Assembly (NCBI GenBank): GCA_947623455.1
Contig: OX392528.1
Coordinates: 54,640,322-54,704,321 of the forward strand
Origin: Mimachlamys varia
Lineage: Eukaryota; Mollusca; Bivalvia; Pectinida; Pectinidae
DNA length: 64,000 bases
Direction: 5' to 3'
The position numbers and the translations under genes are program-made. Under the pieces are notes generated by a model. It did no database searches. It saw nothing but the letters and a program-made list of their open reading frames with translations, and was not told where the DNA came from. Below are positions 1 through 12,060 of this stretch, piece by piece (the stretch's first letter is position 1; each line of letters starts with the position of its first letter).

Positions 1-299
1 TGCGTGTCCATATAAGGTAAACATTATGACGGAGACTGGCACGTGTGTCGCACGCGACATTATCTGAAACATTTTATTCCAATAGTTTGTAGTTGATTGT
101 AATACAGTTTTTATTTTGTAGTGTGGCCCTAATATAGACACCAGCAAAGTAGTTTAATGCACAACAGGGAATATATAAAATCATTTTGTTAAAAAAAAAA
201 AAACGAAAATTACTTAATTAAACAGATATACGCTGTATATAAATCCATTTTTTGTTTATGTTCGTCACCAGTTATTACATATATGTACTTAATTATAAA

Positions 300-420
300 G
301 GTGACGTCATCGCATTGGTGATGTCATAATTCAATTAAATTATGTGGTGATGTCATTGCATTTGTTATGTCATAATTTGATCAATTCTGTGCATTTTATG
401 ACGTAGAAAGTCATTAATTC
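300..420. repeat. Short GTGATGTCAT direct repeats with one CRE
   Basis: GGTGACGTCATCGCATTGGT at the left is followed by diverged copies (GGTGATGTCATTGCATTTGT and relatives). The first copy holds a full TGACGTCA. This looks like a small local duplication. Confidence 0.5.
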
Positions 421-494
421 ACTACGTGTATCACTGACCTCTGAAACCAAAACCATGTACAGATTAACTCTGAACTACGCTGAACTAGAAATAA

Positions 495-765
495 GTTCAG
501 AAATACTAGCGCCAATAAAGTAACTATGAGTGAACTAAGTGAACTAGGCCAGCAATATTTGCGTCCAGTAACCAGCACAGAAACAGAAAAGAAGTGACGA
601 CAAGGAACCAGTTTAAAAATACTATAGTGGCTAGAAAGCGATTCAACAATACTAGCGCCTAGAATTTAAAAATTGAAAAAAAAAAATAAAAAAAAAAACC
701 AGTTCAGAACTGTTTTCAGAAATATTAGTGAAAAACAAAAGAGAAATACTAGCGCCAGGAAATGT
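495..765. repeat. Dispersed AATACTAGCGCC repeats
   Basis: The 12-mer AATACTAGCGCC occurs at 502-513, 648-659 and 745-756, each in a similar CAGAAATACTAGCGCC or AACAATACTAGCGCC context. The spacing is irregular, so this is a degenerate local repeat. Confidence 0.5.
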
Positions 766-2890
766 GGTTTAAACACACCATTAATCTTTAAGAAATACAA
801 GTACCAAGAACCGAGGTCAAACAATATCAGCCCATATACACGTAGTATATTATAAACATTGTTTAGATACATAATATTATGTATATTTGTGTCTTGCACA
901 GGAATTTTTACTGTGTCCAGAACTAAACCGAGGTTTATCATACATGTAAACTATTTTCTTATTTAGGTAGAAAAAATAGACTCAATAAATAATAATAAAA
1001 TAAGACTCCACATCTGCCTCAGAACTAGCACTGCGACAGTCGCAGGCGATGTCCACATCCTCGTTACCGTAGCAAGGTCAGCGAAGTAAATAACCACAGT
1101 AATTGGTGATTATGTTATTTCTGAGTATCAAATCGAATGAACTTTGCTCGGGAAACAGGGATACAACAATGTTTGAAGGAACTCATCGCAATTGACCGGA
1201 GGCCTTTGGTTCTAGAGCAGCTGAAGTCTCCATTTTAACTCGACAAGTAACTTAATAACGAATAATATTTCTCATTTCCTTCGTCAGCCCGAGTGTGGCT
1301 AACTCAATCGGGCAGAATAGCGTTGTGACGTGTATCCGAACAGATTTGATAACCTGTCATTGTACGGCACACTGCTAGTATCGGGGGCCAAATATTATCT
1401 CAAACTTTGTACTTCTGATCCGCTCCCAATTTGATAAAATATACTTGAATAATCACACTGCATTTGTCAAAGGTTAAAATCAATCTGCAACCAGATCTAG
1501 TTCTCCCCCAGTCGTAATACACTCTGTACCGAACCCTCACTAACATCTCATTACCGCCGATTGGCATCATGGCCGCTCACAGGCGGCTGAAGAGGGTAGA
1601 AACAAATGGAAGATAGAGGTAAAGCGGTGGTCTGGCGTCAAGCGAGAGAGAGATGGGTGTTTACAGGGGATAAGAGTAAAGTCAAGCATAGGAAAATTAA
1701 TAACAAAGGGTTACCCCGATCTTTGGCGCCAAGTCTGATCCATAATTAGCCTTTTCGAAATGAAAGTTTGATGGCAGACGACCCGATTTATCCATTAAAC
1801 AGTCGGTAAGTAGTGAAATTAGTCCTCGATAATCCAGTTTAACTCATAAGTGTGAAACGAAACACTTACAAAATATTCCCAAACGAGCCAGTTTAGACAA
1901 AGACCGTTGTAAACAGACCTGACGTGCAGCCTATTTCTGCAAGGTCTGTCCTCGTGGTCTTTTTGCCACTTAATGCGACCAGTAAAATCTCATACTTTTA
2001 TTTGAATTTGCTTGTGTTGACTTTTCCTAAGAAAATAAAGTTGGCCAAACTAAGTATATTTACCAGTGCTCTCCAATTATTGATCTGGTAATAAATGCTA
2101 GTGGGGATTGAGCCCCGGCGCACCTCTCGTACTGATACACGGGTTGGTGAGGAAGGTATGTCGAGTCAGCTGATAACGGCAAATGTCGGCTTGATAAAGT
2201 GACTGTCAGCGAACAGGGTGGAATTGGGGCAATCGTAATCGGGGTAGATCTCCAGGACGCGGTTAGGATTACCCCAGCTCCATCCGACCCTCAAAAACAC
2301 CGGTACAGACGGGCGACGGCAGACGACAGCGATAGACACTAAATCAGGATATTACATTTTCCCGCGTATTTGTTCATTCTTTGATTTCATCTCTTGCTAA
2401 AAAAAACCTACAATTTTGTACGTTGTATTTTATTAGACATTCAAAGAAAGTTATAAATTTATTTCAAGGATCCAATAAGACATATACACACAATTTTTTT
2501 TCAAACATTTTGTTGTATTTGATTAACACCCATGTGACCTGAACAAAAATTGTCATTGAGAAATTTTCTCCGGAAAGGCTGGGGTCTATAAAACGTTTAA
2601 CATACGGTACTCTATGACGAGTGGTAGTAAACCGGTGCGCAACACTTGTCGATAGCACGAGCAACAATGAAATGGCCGCCATTTATTGCTAAATTTTATG
2701 ACGTCTGCTCCATGTTCCCGGTCTGATCTGGGTATAAAGTTGTGTCGACTGCTCGTCTCAAATCTCCCTATCGCTTTTATTAGCTCAAAATGAAGTCATT
2801 TTCAAAGGAAGTAGATTATTTTTAAAATGGTGAAGAATTTTACATTCGCTTTATGATACTCCTTGATAACAGTAAAACTCCTTTCAATAC

Positions 2891-2910
2891 CACGTGATCT
2901 AGTGACGTCA
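2891..2910. promoter_or_regulatory. E-box and CRE pair
   Basis: CACGTG at 2891-2896 and a full CRE TGACGTCA at 2903-2910, six bases apart. Motifs only; no gene is recognised nearby. Confidence 0.3.
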
Positions 2911-4585
2911 TAGTGCGTGAGAGATCATAAATCAGCGTTGTAAACTAGCCATGTCTCCTATGGGATAGTTCGTCCTTGGTCAAAGCTTCCGGGATGGTAT
3001 AATATGGAAACAGTCATCATTAGTAGTCACTGTTCCGAATTCAGAAACATGCGAGAAAATAATTTTATCATTTTTCGTCAAAAATCTATGTAACAATTTG
3101 CTACTCGGCATGTTAGCAAATATTTTTCATTTTGATAATTTTTAGTAATTTTCTGTATTTGACGATAAGCAGATAATAATTTTAACAATAAAAACGACCT
3201 GTATTTGACATTAACCAAACAGTCGTTATTTCATCATGTGTGTTACATATGTAACGCATACATTCTTAAATTAGTCAGTATTTACGCATACAAAAGCAAT
3301 TGCAACCGCGTTGCTTCATTGTCACGTGATAGCCAGACAGTGACTAAACGCGATCCTTCATTCAAGGAAACCAAACTTTTCCGAAATCACACTTATATAT
3401 CGTTATAATGATTCTAAGAACTATTACGTCACATTTATGTTTAAATAGGACTTAACATGGCAGCCCTCCAATGTTTCCTTATTGTAAGCCTTCCTGTTCT
3501 ATAGAAGAAGACTTTTATTGCCGCCCAAACGATTTGATAGGCTACACTAGAATGAATTTTGTTATAAATAAAATATTGATATATAGTGGTTTTCTGACAT
3601 CATATGAAAAAAACATCAATTTCTACGTTTTTTTCACAAAATTTTTTTTTTCAAACATTGACAGACTTATTAAATTATTTCATTTAAACGGGAAGTTCCG
3701 TTTTCAAAAAAACATTCTTCTGTGAAAAAATGGGGAAAAAATTTACATAACTGGCTTAAAACATTTGAAGCGGTAAAAATGGCATGTGCAAACTTTTTGA
3801 AGTACTTTCTGTTTCATGTCCCTTCAATCTGTTTCACAGGGAAATGTTATTTTTAATTCATTTATTACTCGAACAAGTAAAGTCTTGACCACAGATTTTG
3901 AACTTGAGAATGAAAATGGTTTCATGAATATGGACCAGGATGTTTGTAAGAGCGGGAACCTGTATGTCAGTTGCTCACCGCCACACTTTGTGGTTATCCG
4001 GAAACGTTGAACCCAACCTTAATGATGTGTATCTAAGTCTATATCTTTGCTTACTAAGTCCTGCTATAGACCTGTCATTTATATACCCGGTATAGACGAA
4101 ATCCCAGTTAATCTTCTACGACCGTCGACCCCTTATACCCGGGATCTGAAGGGGCGGTAACCGTCTAAAGGGGCCAGTACGTCTGATAGCGGTCGCTACC
4201 TAGTCTTACAAACCCAAAAGGGTCCGATAATGGCCCCTTTCAGGTGCAAATGTCTCGGACACTAGTGGAGCTGATTTCGGGGTTGCCTGGAACTTGTATC
4301 TCGCCCAGATAGGCCATTAGATTAAGACTGATTATTAATGGACGTAATCTCTGTGTTGCCAGTCTCGGGGTTGTTCTGGTCAGGGGCCCGACGATCGCCA
4401 TTCCGGTGAACGAATTTATTAACAGTTGTTCTGAGTCTTGTTTTATCGTTCCATACAAAAATATTTCTGTTTCTTACTCCGGAATGTGACATACTGCTGA
4501 TTAAAATAATCTAGTTTAACCTATGAAATGATGTAGTATAGGGTGTTCCCTGAGATGGGTGAGAGCAAAGGGTGGGTTTTCTCCG

Positions 4586-6413
4586 ACGTGTTGTGATATA
4601 GTCTGTTTATATTGTGTTGTGTTGTAATAGAGTGTGTTTAGACTTTCCTGTTGTGGTATAGTCTGTTGAGACTGTCGTGTTGTGGTATAGTCCCTCTAGA
4701 CTATCCTGTTGTGATATAGTCTGTACAGACGGTCGTGTTGTGGTATAGTCTGTTTAGACTGTGTCGTGTTGTGATATAGTCTGTTTAGACTGTTGTGTTG
4801 TTGTGGTATAGTCTGTTTAGACTGTTGTGTTGTGGTATAGACTGTTAAGACTGTGTCGTGTTGTGTTATAGGCCGTTTAGACTGTCGTGTTGTGGTATAG
4901 TCTGTTTAGACTGTGTCGTGTTGTGGTATAATCTGTTTAGACTGTCGTGTTGTGGTATAGTCTGTTTAGACTGTGTCGTGTTGTGGTATAGTCTGTTTAG
5001 ACTGTGTCGTGTTGTGATATAGTCTGTTTAGACTGTTGGGTTGTTGTGGTATAGTCTGTTTAGACTGTTGTGTTGTGGTATAGACTGTTAAGACTGTGTC
5101 GTGTTGTGTTATAGGCCGTTTAGACTGTCGTGTTGTGGTATAGTCTGTTTAGACGGTTGTGTTGTGGTATAGTCTGTTTAGACTGTCGTGTTGTGGTATA
5201 GTCTGTTTAGACTGTCGTGTTGTGGTATAGTCTGTTTAGACTGTCGTGTTGTGGTATAGTCTGTTTAGACTGTGTCGTGTTGTGGTATAGTCTGTTTAGA
5301 CTGTCGTGTTGTGGTATAGTCTGTTTAGACTGTGTCGTGTTGTGGTATAATCTGTTTAGACTGTGGTGTTGTGGTATAGTCTGTTTAGACTGTGGTGTTG
5401 CGGTATAGTCTGTTTAGACTGTGTCGTGTTGTGGTATAGTCTGTTTAGACTGTTGTGTTGTGGTATAGTCTGTTTAGACTGTCGTGTTGTGGTATAGTCT
5501 GTTTAGACTGTGTCGTGTTGTGGTATAATCTGTTTAGACTGTCGTGTTGTGGTATAGTCTGTTTAGACTGTCGTGTTGTGGTATAGTCTGTTTAGACTGT
5601 GGTGTTGTGGTATAGTCTGTTTAGACTGTGGTGTTGTGGTATAGTCTGTTTAGACTGTGTCGTGTTGTGGTATAGTCTGTTTAGACTGTTGTGTTGTGGT
5701 ATAGTCTGTTTAGACTGTCGTGTTGTGGTATAGTCTGTTTAGACTGTGTCGTGTTGTGGTATAGTCTGTTTAGACTGTTGTGTTGTGGTATAGTGTGTTT
5801 AGACTGTTGTGTTGTGGTATAGTGTGTTTAGACTGTTGTGTTGTGGTATAGTGTGTTTAGACTGTGTAGTGTTTTGGTATAGTGTGTTTAGACTGTCGGA
5901 TTGTGGTATAGTCTGTTTAGACTGTTGTGTTGTGGTATAGTCTGTTTAGACTGTTGTGTTGTGGTATAGTCTGTTTAGACTGTTGTGTTGTGGTATAGTC
6001 TGTTTAGACTGTTGTGTTGTGGTATAGTCTGTTTAGACTGTTGTGTTGTGGTATAGTCTGTTTAGACTGTGTCGTGTTGTGGTATAGTCTGTTTAGACTG
6101 TTGTGTTGTGGTATAGTCTGTTTAGACTGTTGTGTTGTGGTATAGTCTGTTTAGACTGTCGTGTTGTGGTATAGTCTGTTTAGACTGTTGTGTTGTGGTA
6201 TAGTCTGTTTAGACTGTTGTGTTGTGGTATAGTCTGTTTAGACTGTTGTGTTGTGGTATAGTCTGTTTAGACTGTCGTGTTGTGGTATAGTCTGTTTAGA
6301 CTGTTGTGTTGTGGTATAGTCTGTTTAGACTGTGTCGTGTTGTGGTAAAGTCTGTTTAGACTGTTGTGTTGTGGTATAGTCTGTTTAGACTGTTGTGTTG
6401 TGGTATAGTCACA
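4586..6413. repeat. 29/31-bp minisatellite array, about 60 units
   Basis: Units read TGTTGTGGTATAGTCTGTTT followed by AGACTGTCG (29 bp) or AGACTGTGTCG (31 bp), with little divergence except at the left edge (4586-4700). Each unit holds the inverted repeat AGTCT-gttt-AGACT. Open frames inside it, such as 5217-5408, are by-products of the repeat. Confidence 0.97.
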
Positions 6414-6424
6414 TCAACATTCTA

Positions 6425-6905
6425 TATATAGTGTTTATCCTGTGCGAATGTCCTGCAGGTAAGGCGTCAGAATTTTACCTGCTGCTCCAACTGCATGATC
6501 GTAAGAGGCGACTAAATTTGGTATCTTATCTTTTCTCTTTCTTATTTATTTTCTCCCCCTAATGTCTCCCTTGACACAGCCTCACTTTTGGTCTTAAGTT
6601 GAGCCCATGTGATGAAGGCTATGGGTTCTGTCCCCAGGCCGAGACATACCAGAGTCTCTAACAATGGTAGTTACTGCTCCCTGCTTGACGCTCAGCATTA
6701 TGGGAGTGGAACGACTGGCTCACACGTTGTCAGTATAATGTGACCGGGTGGGGTGTTCTGCTGGGGGCCTTCGGCAGTATGCTTCAGTGTGGTAGCACTT
6801 TAAATCAGGAGGCTTACATGAACATAACGCAGCCTCAATAATACACACGCACTCAGCACACGCATCCAACCATCAAACCAATTAACCCTGTACAACAAGC
6901 AAGCT
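6425..6905. mobile_element. Candidate interspersed (SINE-like) repeat
   Basis: Bounded on the left by the minisatellite, this 480-bp stretch is richer in GC than its surroundings and contains CTGCATGATCGTAAGAGGCG, TTCTGTCCCCAGGCCGAGAC and CTGCTTGACGCTCAGCATTA. From memory these phrases are common in molluscan interspersed repeats, but only one copy lies in this window, so the call rests on recall. Confidence 0.4.
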
Positions 6906-7440
6906 TTAATCATTTTTTGAAATATTCAAAATTATCTTCCTGTCTCATTTTTCTCTTTTTCTCATATCAGAATGATGTTGAAGCGAGCTCATAATATTTT
7001 TGTTATATTCAATGAAGAATAGAAATCATTAAACAATAGACCTGCCTCTTCGGAATGTCCTCACAGTCATACCGTCGTTGAGAGTAACAGCGATTTCGTA
7101 TGTTGAAAGAAAGACTAGCTTTTGCTATTTCTGAAATAGTAGTTCTTACATTGTCTTGTCTAAATAGTTTTTAATTTTCTCGTTATTGTCAAGTTTATCG
7201 TCTCAGAGAAATATTTTATAAAAAGCAATTCTATGATAAATAATTATTAGAAACACTTACAAGAAAACACCACACCATTACGATCAGGAACCCTAAAAAT
7301 ACTTTACCTGTATCAGATGACCGTTCCGTCGAGCTCACCTGTTTGAAAAACAGACTGCTTCTGATGCAGTGGCACATACAATGTATGTGTTAACCTATTT
7401 TGTCCTTAACAGACAAGTACCAAACCTATAGTCTTGAAAG
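6906..7440. other. Non-coding spacer
   Basis: AT-rich unique sequence between the interspersed repeat and the poly-C tract. Nothing recognised. Confidence 0.5.
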
Positions 7441-7446
7441 ATCACG

Positions 7447-7463
7447 CCCCCCCCCCCCCCCCC
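7447..7463. repeat. Poly-C tract (17 C)
   Basis: Uninterrupted C run followed by ACACACAG, at the edge of the hammerhead-bearing repeat segment. Confidence 0.95.
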
Positions 7464-7469
7464 ACACAC

Positions 7470-7700
7470 AGCACATTTTTAATTTAGCAATAGATACAGT
7501 ATGGCGAAAAAAAGTGAAATGTACCATACAGCTGTTTCGCCCTTCCAGGACTCATCAGTGATTCTAGGGGCCAAAAGGTAGGAATCGAAATTTTCTTAAC
7601 GCATGTAGAAGCAGAAGTATCAGGTGAGTACTTCTTTCATTGATTAATTTAGAAACCAAATTACTTTAGTAGTACTGTATAATTTCAAATCGTGTACAAC
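7470..7700 (-). mobile_element. Hammerhead-bearing repeat segment, copy at 7.5 kb
   Basis: Shares with the other copies, on the minus strand, ACCTGATACTTCTGCTTCTA upstream of the ribozyme and CATACTGTATCTATTGCTAA downstream. Consistent with a Penelope-type pseudo-LTR or retrozyme fragment. No coding sequence nearby. Confidence 0.7.
7521..7565 (-). ncRNA. Type-I hammerhead ribozyme, canonical CUGAUGA core
   Basis: On the minus strand: CTGATGA, stem II GTCC-TGGAA-GGGC (one G-U pair), GAAA, stem III ACA-GC-TGT, cleavage base A. Stem I is weaker, about four pairs (ATCA with TGGT). The only copy here with the textbook CUGAUGA. Confidence 0.75.
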
Positions 7701-8058
7701 GAAAGTTTGCATATTATGAGCCATGTCACTACGCAAATGAGATAACTGTGGCTATGGAGGCTCCAGCTAACCGGAAACAGTCTACCAATCTTATCATGAA
7801 AGATGACGTAACACACGCAAATGCCGCCCCTTTAAAATTCATTTATCTTAAACTTCGCACATAGCTTCATTTCTTACCCCCATAATGAACTTCGTATTTA
7901 ACGTTTTAAAATTATAGACCACGTACTGTTCCGATATTCATAAAACATGTAAAGTGATCATAAGATTACAGGGATGCTGTGACCTATTTCTTATCCTTTT
8001 CCCACTTGATACAGTAACACGTACTCATTTTAGTCATTTCGTCTAATGACTACTTTAA

Positions 8059-8444
8059 AGGCCCAATATACGTAACTTTCGGCAAATCTTGAAGCGAAAA
8101 TCAAGTTTAGTGACTTATTATATTTATAGAGTTAGTTAAGATTAACTGATATCAGCAATATTCAAGATGAAATCTTGCGCGGTTACCGGTACAGCAGCAG
8201 TTGAAACACGGTATTTGTAAACACGCGTCCATCTCGAACTGTCTTCTACCTACGGCTTTGTTGTTGAAGTGGGCCCCACCTGAACGTTTTTGAATTCTTT
8301 GGATTATTATGTCAACCGTTTCTTGTAAGTTACCGCTCAGGTTTACTTCGTTTTAGGCTTATTTTTGCATGGTTATCAACTGGAATTTTTTTCATAATTT
8401 TTCAGAATCACAAAAATTTCACTGAAATTACGTATATTGGGCCT
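8059..8444. mobile_element. TTAA-flanked MITE, copy 1 (inverted relative to copies 2 and 3)
   Basis: A 386-bp element with terminal inverted repeats AGGCCCAATATACGTAA, flanked on both sides by TTAA (8055-8058 and 8445-8448), as expected for a piggyBac-type target duplication. The interior matches the two other copies in reverse complement, including CCACTTCAACAACAAAGCCG and TACCGGTAACCGCG. No open reading frame, so non-autonomous. Confidence 0.88.
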
Positions 8445-8556
8445 TTAATAGGGTTTTTGTTTAAGTCAGTTGTGTTGACTAAAGAGGGGAGTTGTATGGT
8501 TGGCCGTACCAAAAATATCGAGCATTGTACGTCTGCCCTTAATGCCCTCATTAGCA

Positions 8557-8570
8557 ACCGGAAGTGACGT
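8557..8570. promoter_or_regulatory. ETS-CRE composite site
   Basis: ACCGGAAGTGACGT joins an ETS/GABP site to a CRE half-site, an arrangement typical of housekeeping-type promoters in animals. It lies about 110 bp after a MITE, and no gene is recognised downstream. Confidence 0.3.
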
Positions 8571-9119
8571 GGATTGCGTTGAGAAGCACCACAAGAAACG
8601 GTTCAACTCTTACAATGGTGTCAGCTGTGTTTAGTATAGAATTGAATTACTTCCTTCTTCCCGGCGTCCACTACCCTCTTAGGAAATAGAAACTACTGTC
8701 CATCAGGACAAGAGGAAGCGGAATATTCGTGTTGGCAAGGATAAATATTTGCCGAAACCAAGAAAAAAATTCTAATAAAACAACTTTCGATCTTCCCTTT
8801 CTTAAAATGAACCACGCCATGCCGAGTTCATCGACTAGGTGTAGTATTTATAAATGGTATGTCGTAAAGTTCCAGATCAGATTTCATCACCTTTCTGTAC
8901 GGTACTACCATATTTTAACCACCTCATATTAACAAGCGTTTAAAAAAAGTTTCTCGTACAGGATGTACTTCATCATATACTTTTATCTATGGACTCTTCT
9001 TATTTTCTGTAAATATATACCTTTTTGTAGGAATAACAAATGTTAAGTTACTTGCATTAATCTAACATATTTTATACCGGTATATAAGTCTACGGTTTTA
9101 TAGTTCAAGAGGGAAATAA
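8571..9119. other. Non-coding spacer
   Basis: Unique AT-rich sequence after the ETS-CRE site. The 67-codon plus-strand frame at 8729-8932 has no recognisable features. Confidence 0.5.
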
Positions 9120-9470
9120 ATTAGAAAATACCGAAGCGTTAACAAAACCATAATCCGAACTTAAAATCGATTAAATTAGGGGCAAAATATGAACAAAGGA
9201 AAAATGTACATGGAGACCCTTGTAAAGTACAAGAGAATAAGATCAGGTGTTCCGGAAGAGTAAGCGTCTTCTGCTTCATCGACGACACCCGCCATGTAAA
9301 TCTCAAGTAAACATCAAGTTCTTAAAATGAGAACCGAGTATCATTGTCAATTACAACACACTAATGAACATACTCAAAAACGTCCATCTTCATATCACTT
9401 AAAGATACAGAATATTTCTCAATGAAACAAAGATGGCGACCAATTTGATATAATTTACTCACCACTTACG
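9120..9470 (-). mobile_element. Penelope-type terminal segment, copy at 9.1 kb
   Basis: On the minus strand this reads GGTCGCCATC...ACATGGCGGGTGTCGTCGAT, GAAGCAGAAGACGCTTACTC, TTCCGGAACACCTG, ...TTTAATCGATTTTAAGTT. It aligns with the segments at 10.6, 46.5 and 47.7 kb. I take it for untranslated element sequence rather than coding. Confidence 0.7.
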
Positions 9471-9719
9471 TCATCGAAGTTTCGCCAAATGTGACATTGT
9501 AAATAAATTAAGCATATGCTTGTTTTCCAAATGTCTTTCTTCTTCAAAAATTTGCAAACGCAAAAAATACATATTCCTTGAAAAAAAAAACAATTGCAAA
9601 AATTGTGACAGACCTTGGACAACCTTAAGGATGAAAAGTTAGATCGCATAAAATCGCAAGGGTAACCAACCGTCCAAAAGATTGCAGCAAAAATACTGCA
9701 TGGGAAACAACGTTAACAG

Positions 9720-9990
9720 TAACACACACATGTGCTGCACCTTTAAAATTTAGTAATAGATACAACATGCCGAAAAAATTGAATCAAGCTGCATCAAACA
9801 GCTGTTTCTTCCTCCTAGGACTCTTCAGTGATGCTAGGGGCCAAAACGAAGGAATCCAAAATTTCTAAACTAATGTAAAGGCAGAAGGGTCAGGTGCGTA
9901 ATACCCCTTTAATTTGTGAATTTAAAAGTAAAATTAAACTAGGTCTGTATAATTTCATATCGGGTACTACGAAAATGACGGTATATTAAG
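9720..9990 (-). mobile_element. Hammerhead-bearing repeat segment, left arm of head-to-head pair
   Basis: Minus-strand copy with CCTTCTGCCTTTACATTAGT upstream and TATCTATTACTAAATTTTAA then AGGTGCAGCACATGTGTGTG downstream of the ribozyme. In minus orientation it precedes the terminal segment at 9120-9470. Confidence 0.75.
9791..9834 (-). ncRNA. Hammerhead ribozyme copy with a stem II lesion
   Basis: Stem I GCATCA/TGATGC is perfect and the core CTGAAGA is present, but the last base of stem II is A instead of C (GGAA-GAAA), breaking the pair next to the catalytic core. The cleavage base is T (GUU). Probably weak or inactive. Confidence 0.75.
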
Positions 9991-10129
9991 TTAACAATAT
10001 GAAAAGGCAGGTAAGTGCATGGTCGTCTTACAGAAATGTAATGTTGTTTGGTACTCGTCATTATATCTTTGTCATACTGGGAACGCATTAATTAATTGTC
10101 TGGTTCTTTACATTCAGTACTTTTTAACT

Positions 10130-10320
10130 GGATCGTTGGCTAATGATAAAATTAAGATTAGGATTAAGCTGAGATATTGGCTCCTCGCATCACTGAAGAG
10201 TCCTAGGAGGACGAAACAGTTGTATGGTGAAGTTTAATTTATTATTTCGTCATAATGTATCTATTACTAAATTTAAAAGGTGCAGCACATGTGTGTGTTA
10301 CGTCATATTCAATTATCATG
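10130..10320 (+). mobile_element. Hammerhead-bearing repeat segment, right arm of head-to-head pair
   Basis: Plus-strand copy. Downstream of the ribozyme it shares TATCTATTACTAAATTTAAA and AGGTGCAGCACATGTGTGTG with the 9.8-kb copy; the upstream half is more diverged. It precedes the terminal segment at 10640-11000 on the same strand. Confidence 0.75.
10187..10229 (+). ncRNA. Type-I hammerhead ribozyme, intact core
   Basis: Core CTGAAGA at 10193-10199, stem II GTCC-TAGGA-GGAC (10200-10212), GAAA at 10213-10216, stem III ACA-GT-TGT, predicted cleavage after 10224. Stem I pairs GCATCA with TGGTG, four canonical pairs plus a wobble. It is the plus-strand arm of the head-to-head pair with the minus-strand copy at 9.8 kb. 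Confidence 0.8.
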
Positions 10321-10639
10321 GTTTCTTTAATGCTCCACACGACGAAACAATGATCGTAGTACTTGTATTATAATTTTTGGCCAAAACTGACAAACAAATT
10401 TGGTTTTACTGGATTAAAATTTACATACAAAAATGATGCTTTACAGATATTGAAACTCGGACAGGCGCCGTTCAGGATTGGTATCAAGCAATATATATAT
10501 CCTTCCTCTTGACAAGATATATGATGCTCTCATTAGTTAGCCAATGGTACGCCATTGATTCAAAAGGTGGCGGACATTTCCCTTCAAACTACATGTACAG
10601 TCAAATTTCTCTGCGGTTCACTGTTAGTATGGCTTATCA

Positions 10640-11000
10640 TATAGTGGTTTTAAGGGTTTTATGGTCGCCATCTTGGTCTTTTTGAGAACTATTTTGTAAG
10701 ATGATGAAGGTTGACAATTTTCAATATGGTCATTAGTGTGGTTCCTTGTTGTGATTAGGAATGATGATTCCGTTCTCACTTTGAGAACGTGACATTTACT
10801 TAAATCTGTCCTAGATTGACATGGCGGGTGTCATCGATGATGCAGAAGACGTTTACTATTCCGGAACACCTGGCCTTATTTTATTTTTCAACGGTCTTCG
10901 TGTAAATGTTTCCTTAATTTATGTTTTGTACCTAGTTTAATCGGTTATGAGTTCGAATTATGGTTTTATTGGCGCTTCGGTATTCTCCAAAGACTTGTAC
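10640..11000 (+). mobile_element. Penelope-type terminal segment, copy at 10.6 kb
   Basis: Plus-strand copy of the same segment: GGTCGCCATCTTGGTC, GACATGGCGGGTGTCATCGA, GATGCAGAAGACGTTTACTA, TTCCGGAACACCTGG, TTTAATCGGTTATGAG and GGCGCTTCGGTATTCTC. With the 9.1-kb copy it forms a head-to-head inverted pair. Confidence 0.7.
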
Positions 11001-11529
11001 GAATAATTGATAAGGAAGTCTTTGTTTTACACGTGTCTGGTTTCATTGATATTTTCACCAAGTATACATTTATTGCACACGAAAAAAAAAACATACATAT
11101 ATCGCATTTTGGTGTACATGCCAAAACATTGGACTGATTTAGCAAAAAGCTGTGCATGTAAAAGCAACAGGAATGTTACTGAAGGTCAAATCGAAAGAGG
11201 GATTCCTCGGGGATCTATTCTTCGACTATCGTAGTTATATATACAGTGTACACATTTTAGGATATTGCAGATATTTTTGAATAAGCGCTTTGTCATTCGC
11301 AGTCTTGTCACCTTGAAATCAAAGCGTACTGCTAAAACGGACAGATTTCTTGAGATGCTAAATATTCTGTTATGAAAACCCTATCACACGGAAACTTGGG
11401 AACTTGCTATGTGATGATATTTTATTGAGAACCAAGATGTTGACAGGAATGTGGAGGTCACCAGGCTGCATTTGTCTCAACCGATTGGGATTGAACTTGA
11501 CACAGATATTTTTTGTAAATATTTTGATT
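11001..11529. other. Non-coding spacer
   Basis: Unique sequence between the Penelope-type pair and the pyrimidine-rich tract. Nothing recognised. Confidence 0.5.
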
Positions 11530-12060
11530 TATGCATCTTTTGCCCATCTTCCCACTGCTCCAGTTTAGTGCATCTTCCCCTCTTATGTTTTGCCCATCTT
11601 CCTTCTCAGGTCTACTCTATCTTCATCGTTCTTGCGATCTTCCTTCTACTGTCTGGTCGGTCTTCCTCCTTCTGTCTGGTCTATCTTCTTCTCCTGTTTC
11701 GTCCCTCTTTTTCTCCATTTCTCTCCTATTGTCTTGTCTGTTCCTCTACTTTCCGGTCCCTTTTTCTTCTCCCTCCTGCTTTGTCCATCTTCTCTTACCT
11801 GTCGATCCATCTTTATCCTTTTTTGTGGTCTATTTTTCTCTCTTTTGTATTGTCTATATTTATCTTACTGTCTAGTCTATCTTTATTTTTGATCCATCTT
11901 TCTTCTCCTGTTTCGGTCAACTCCCCCCCCCCCCTCCCCCCCCCCCCCCCCCCTGAGTTGTCAATCTTCCTTCTACATCTTCCTCCTCTATTTTGTCTCT
12001 CTTCTTTCCTTTTACTTTCTTCAACTTGTGTCGTTCATCTTCCCCATCCCGTCTGTCTAG
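11530..12060. repeat. Pyrimidine-rich degenerate repeat with poly-C tract
   Basis: The plus strand is about 500 bases of C/T with the phrases CCATCTTCCTTCTCCTGTTT and TCTGTCTGGTCTATCTT recurring at roughly 28-32 bp. Near 11925-11953 it contains a broken C run. The long plus-strand open frames here (for example 11451-12071) come from the biased composition and I do not regard them as genes. Confidence 0.8.

Larger units (their letters stand above)
1..4585. other. Non-coding AT-rich region
   Basis: Apart from the small repeats at 300-765 and the E-box/CRE pair at 2891, I see no gene. Open frames are at most about 90 codons with no recognisable domains, and none shows coding-like composition. 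1000-2350 is somewhat richer in GC and unique, so regulatory sequence is possible. Confidence 0.5.

Noticed and set aside
5217..5408. 63-codon Cys-rich frame in the 29/31-bp array
   Set aside because: A by-product of the minisatellite. The frame ends wherever unit length changes.
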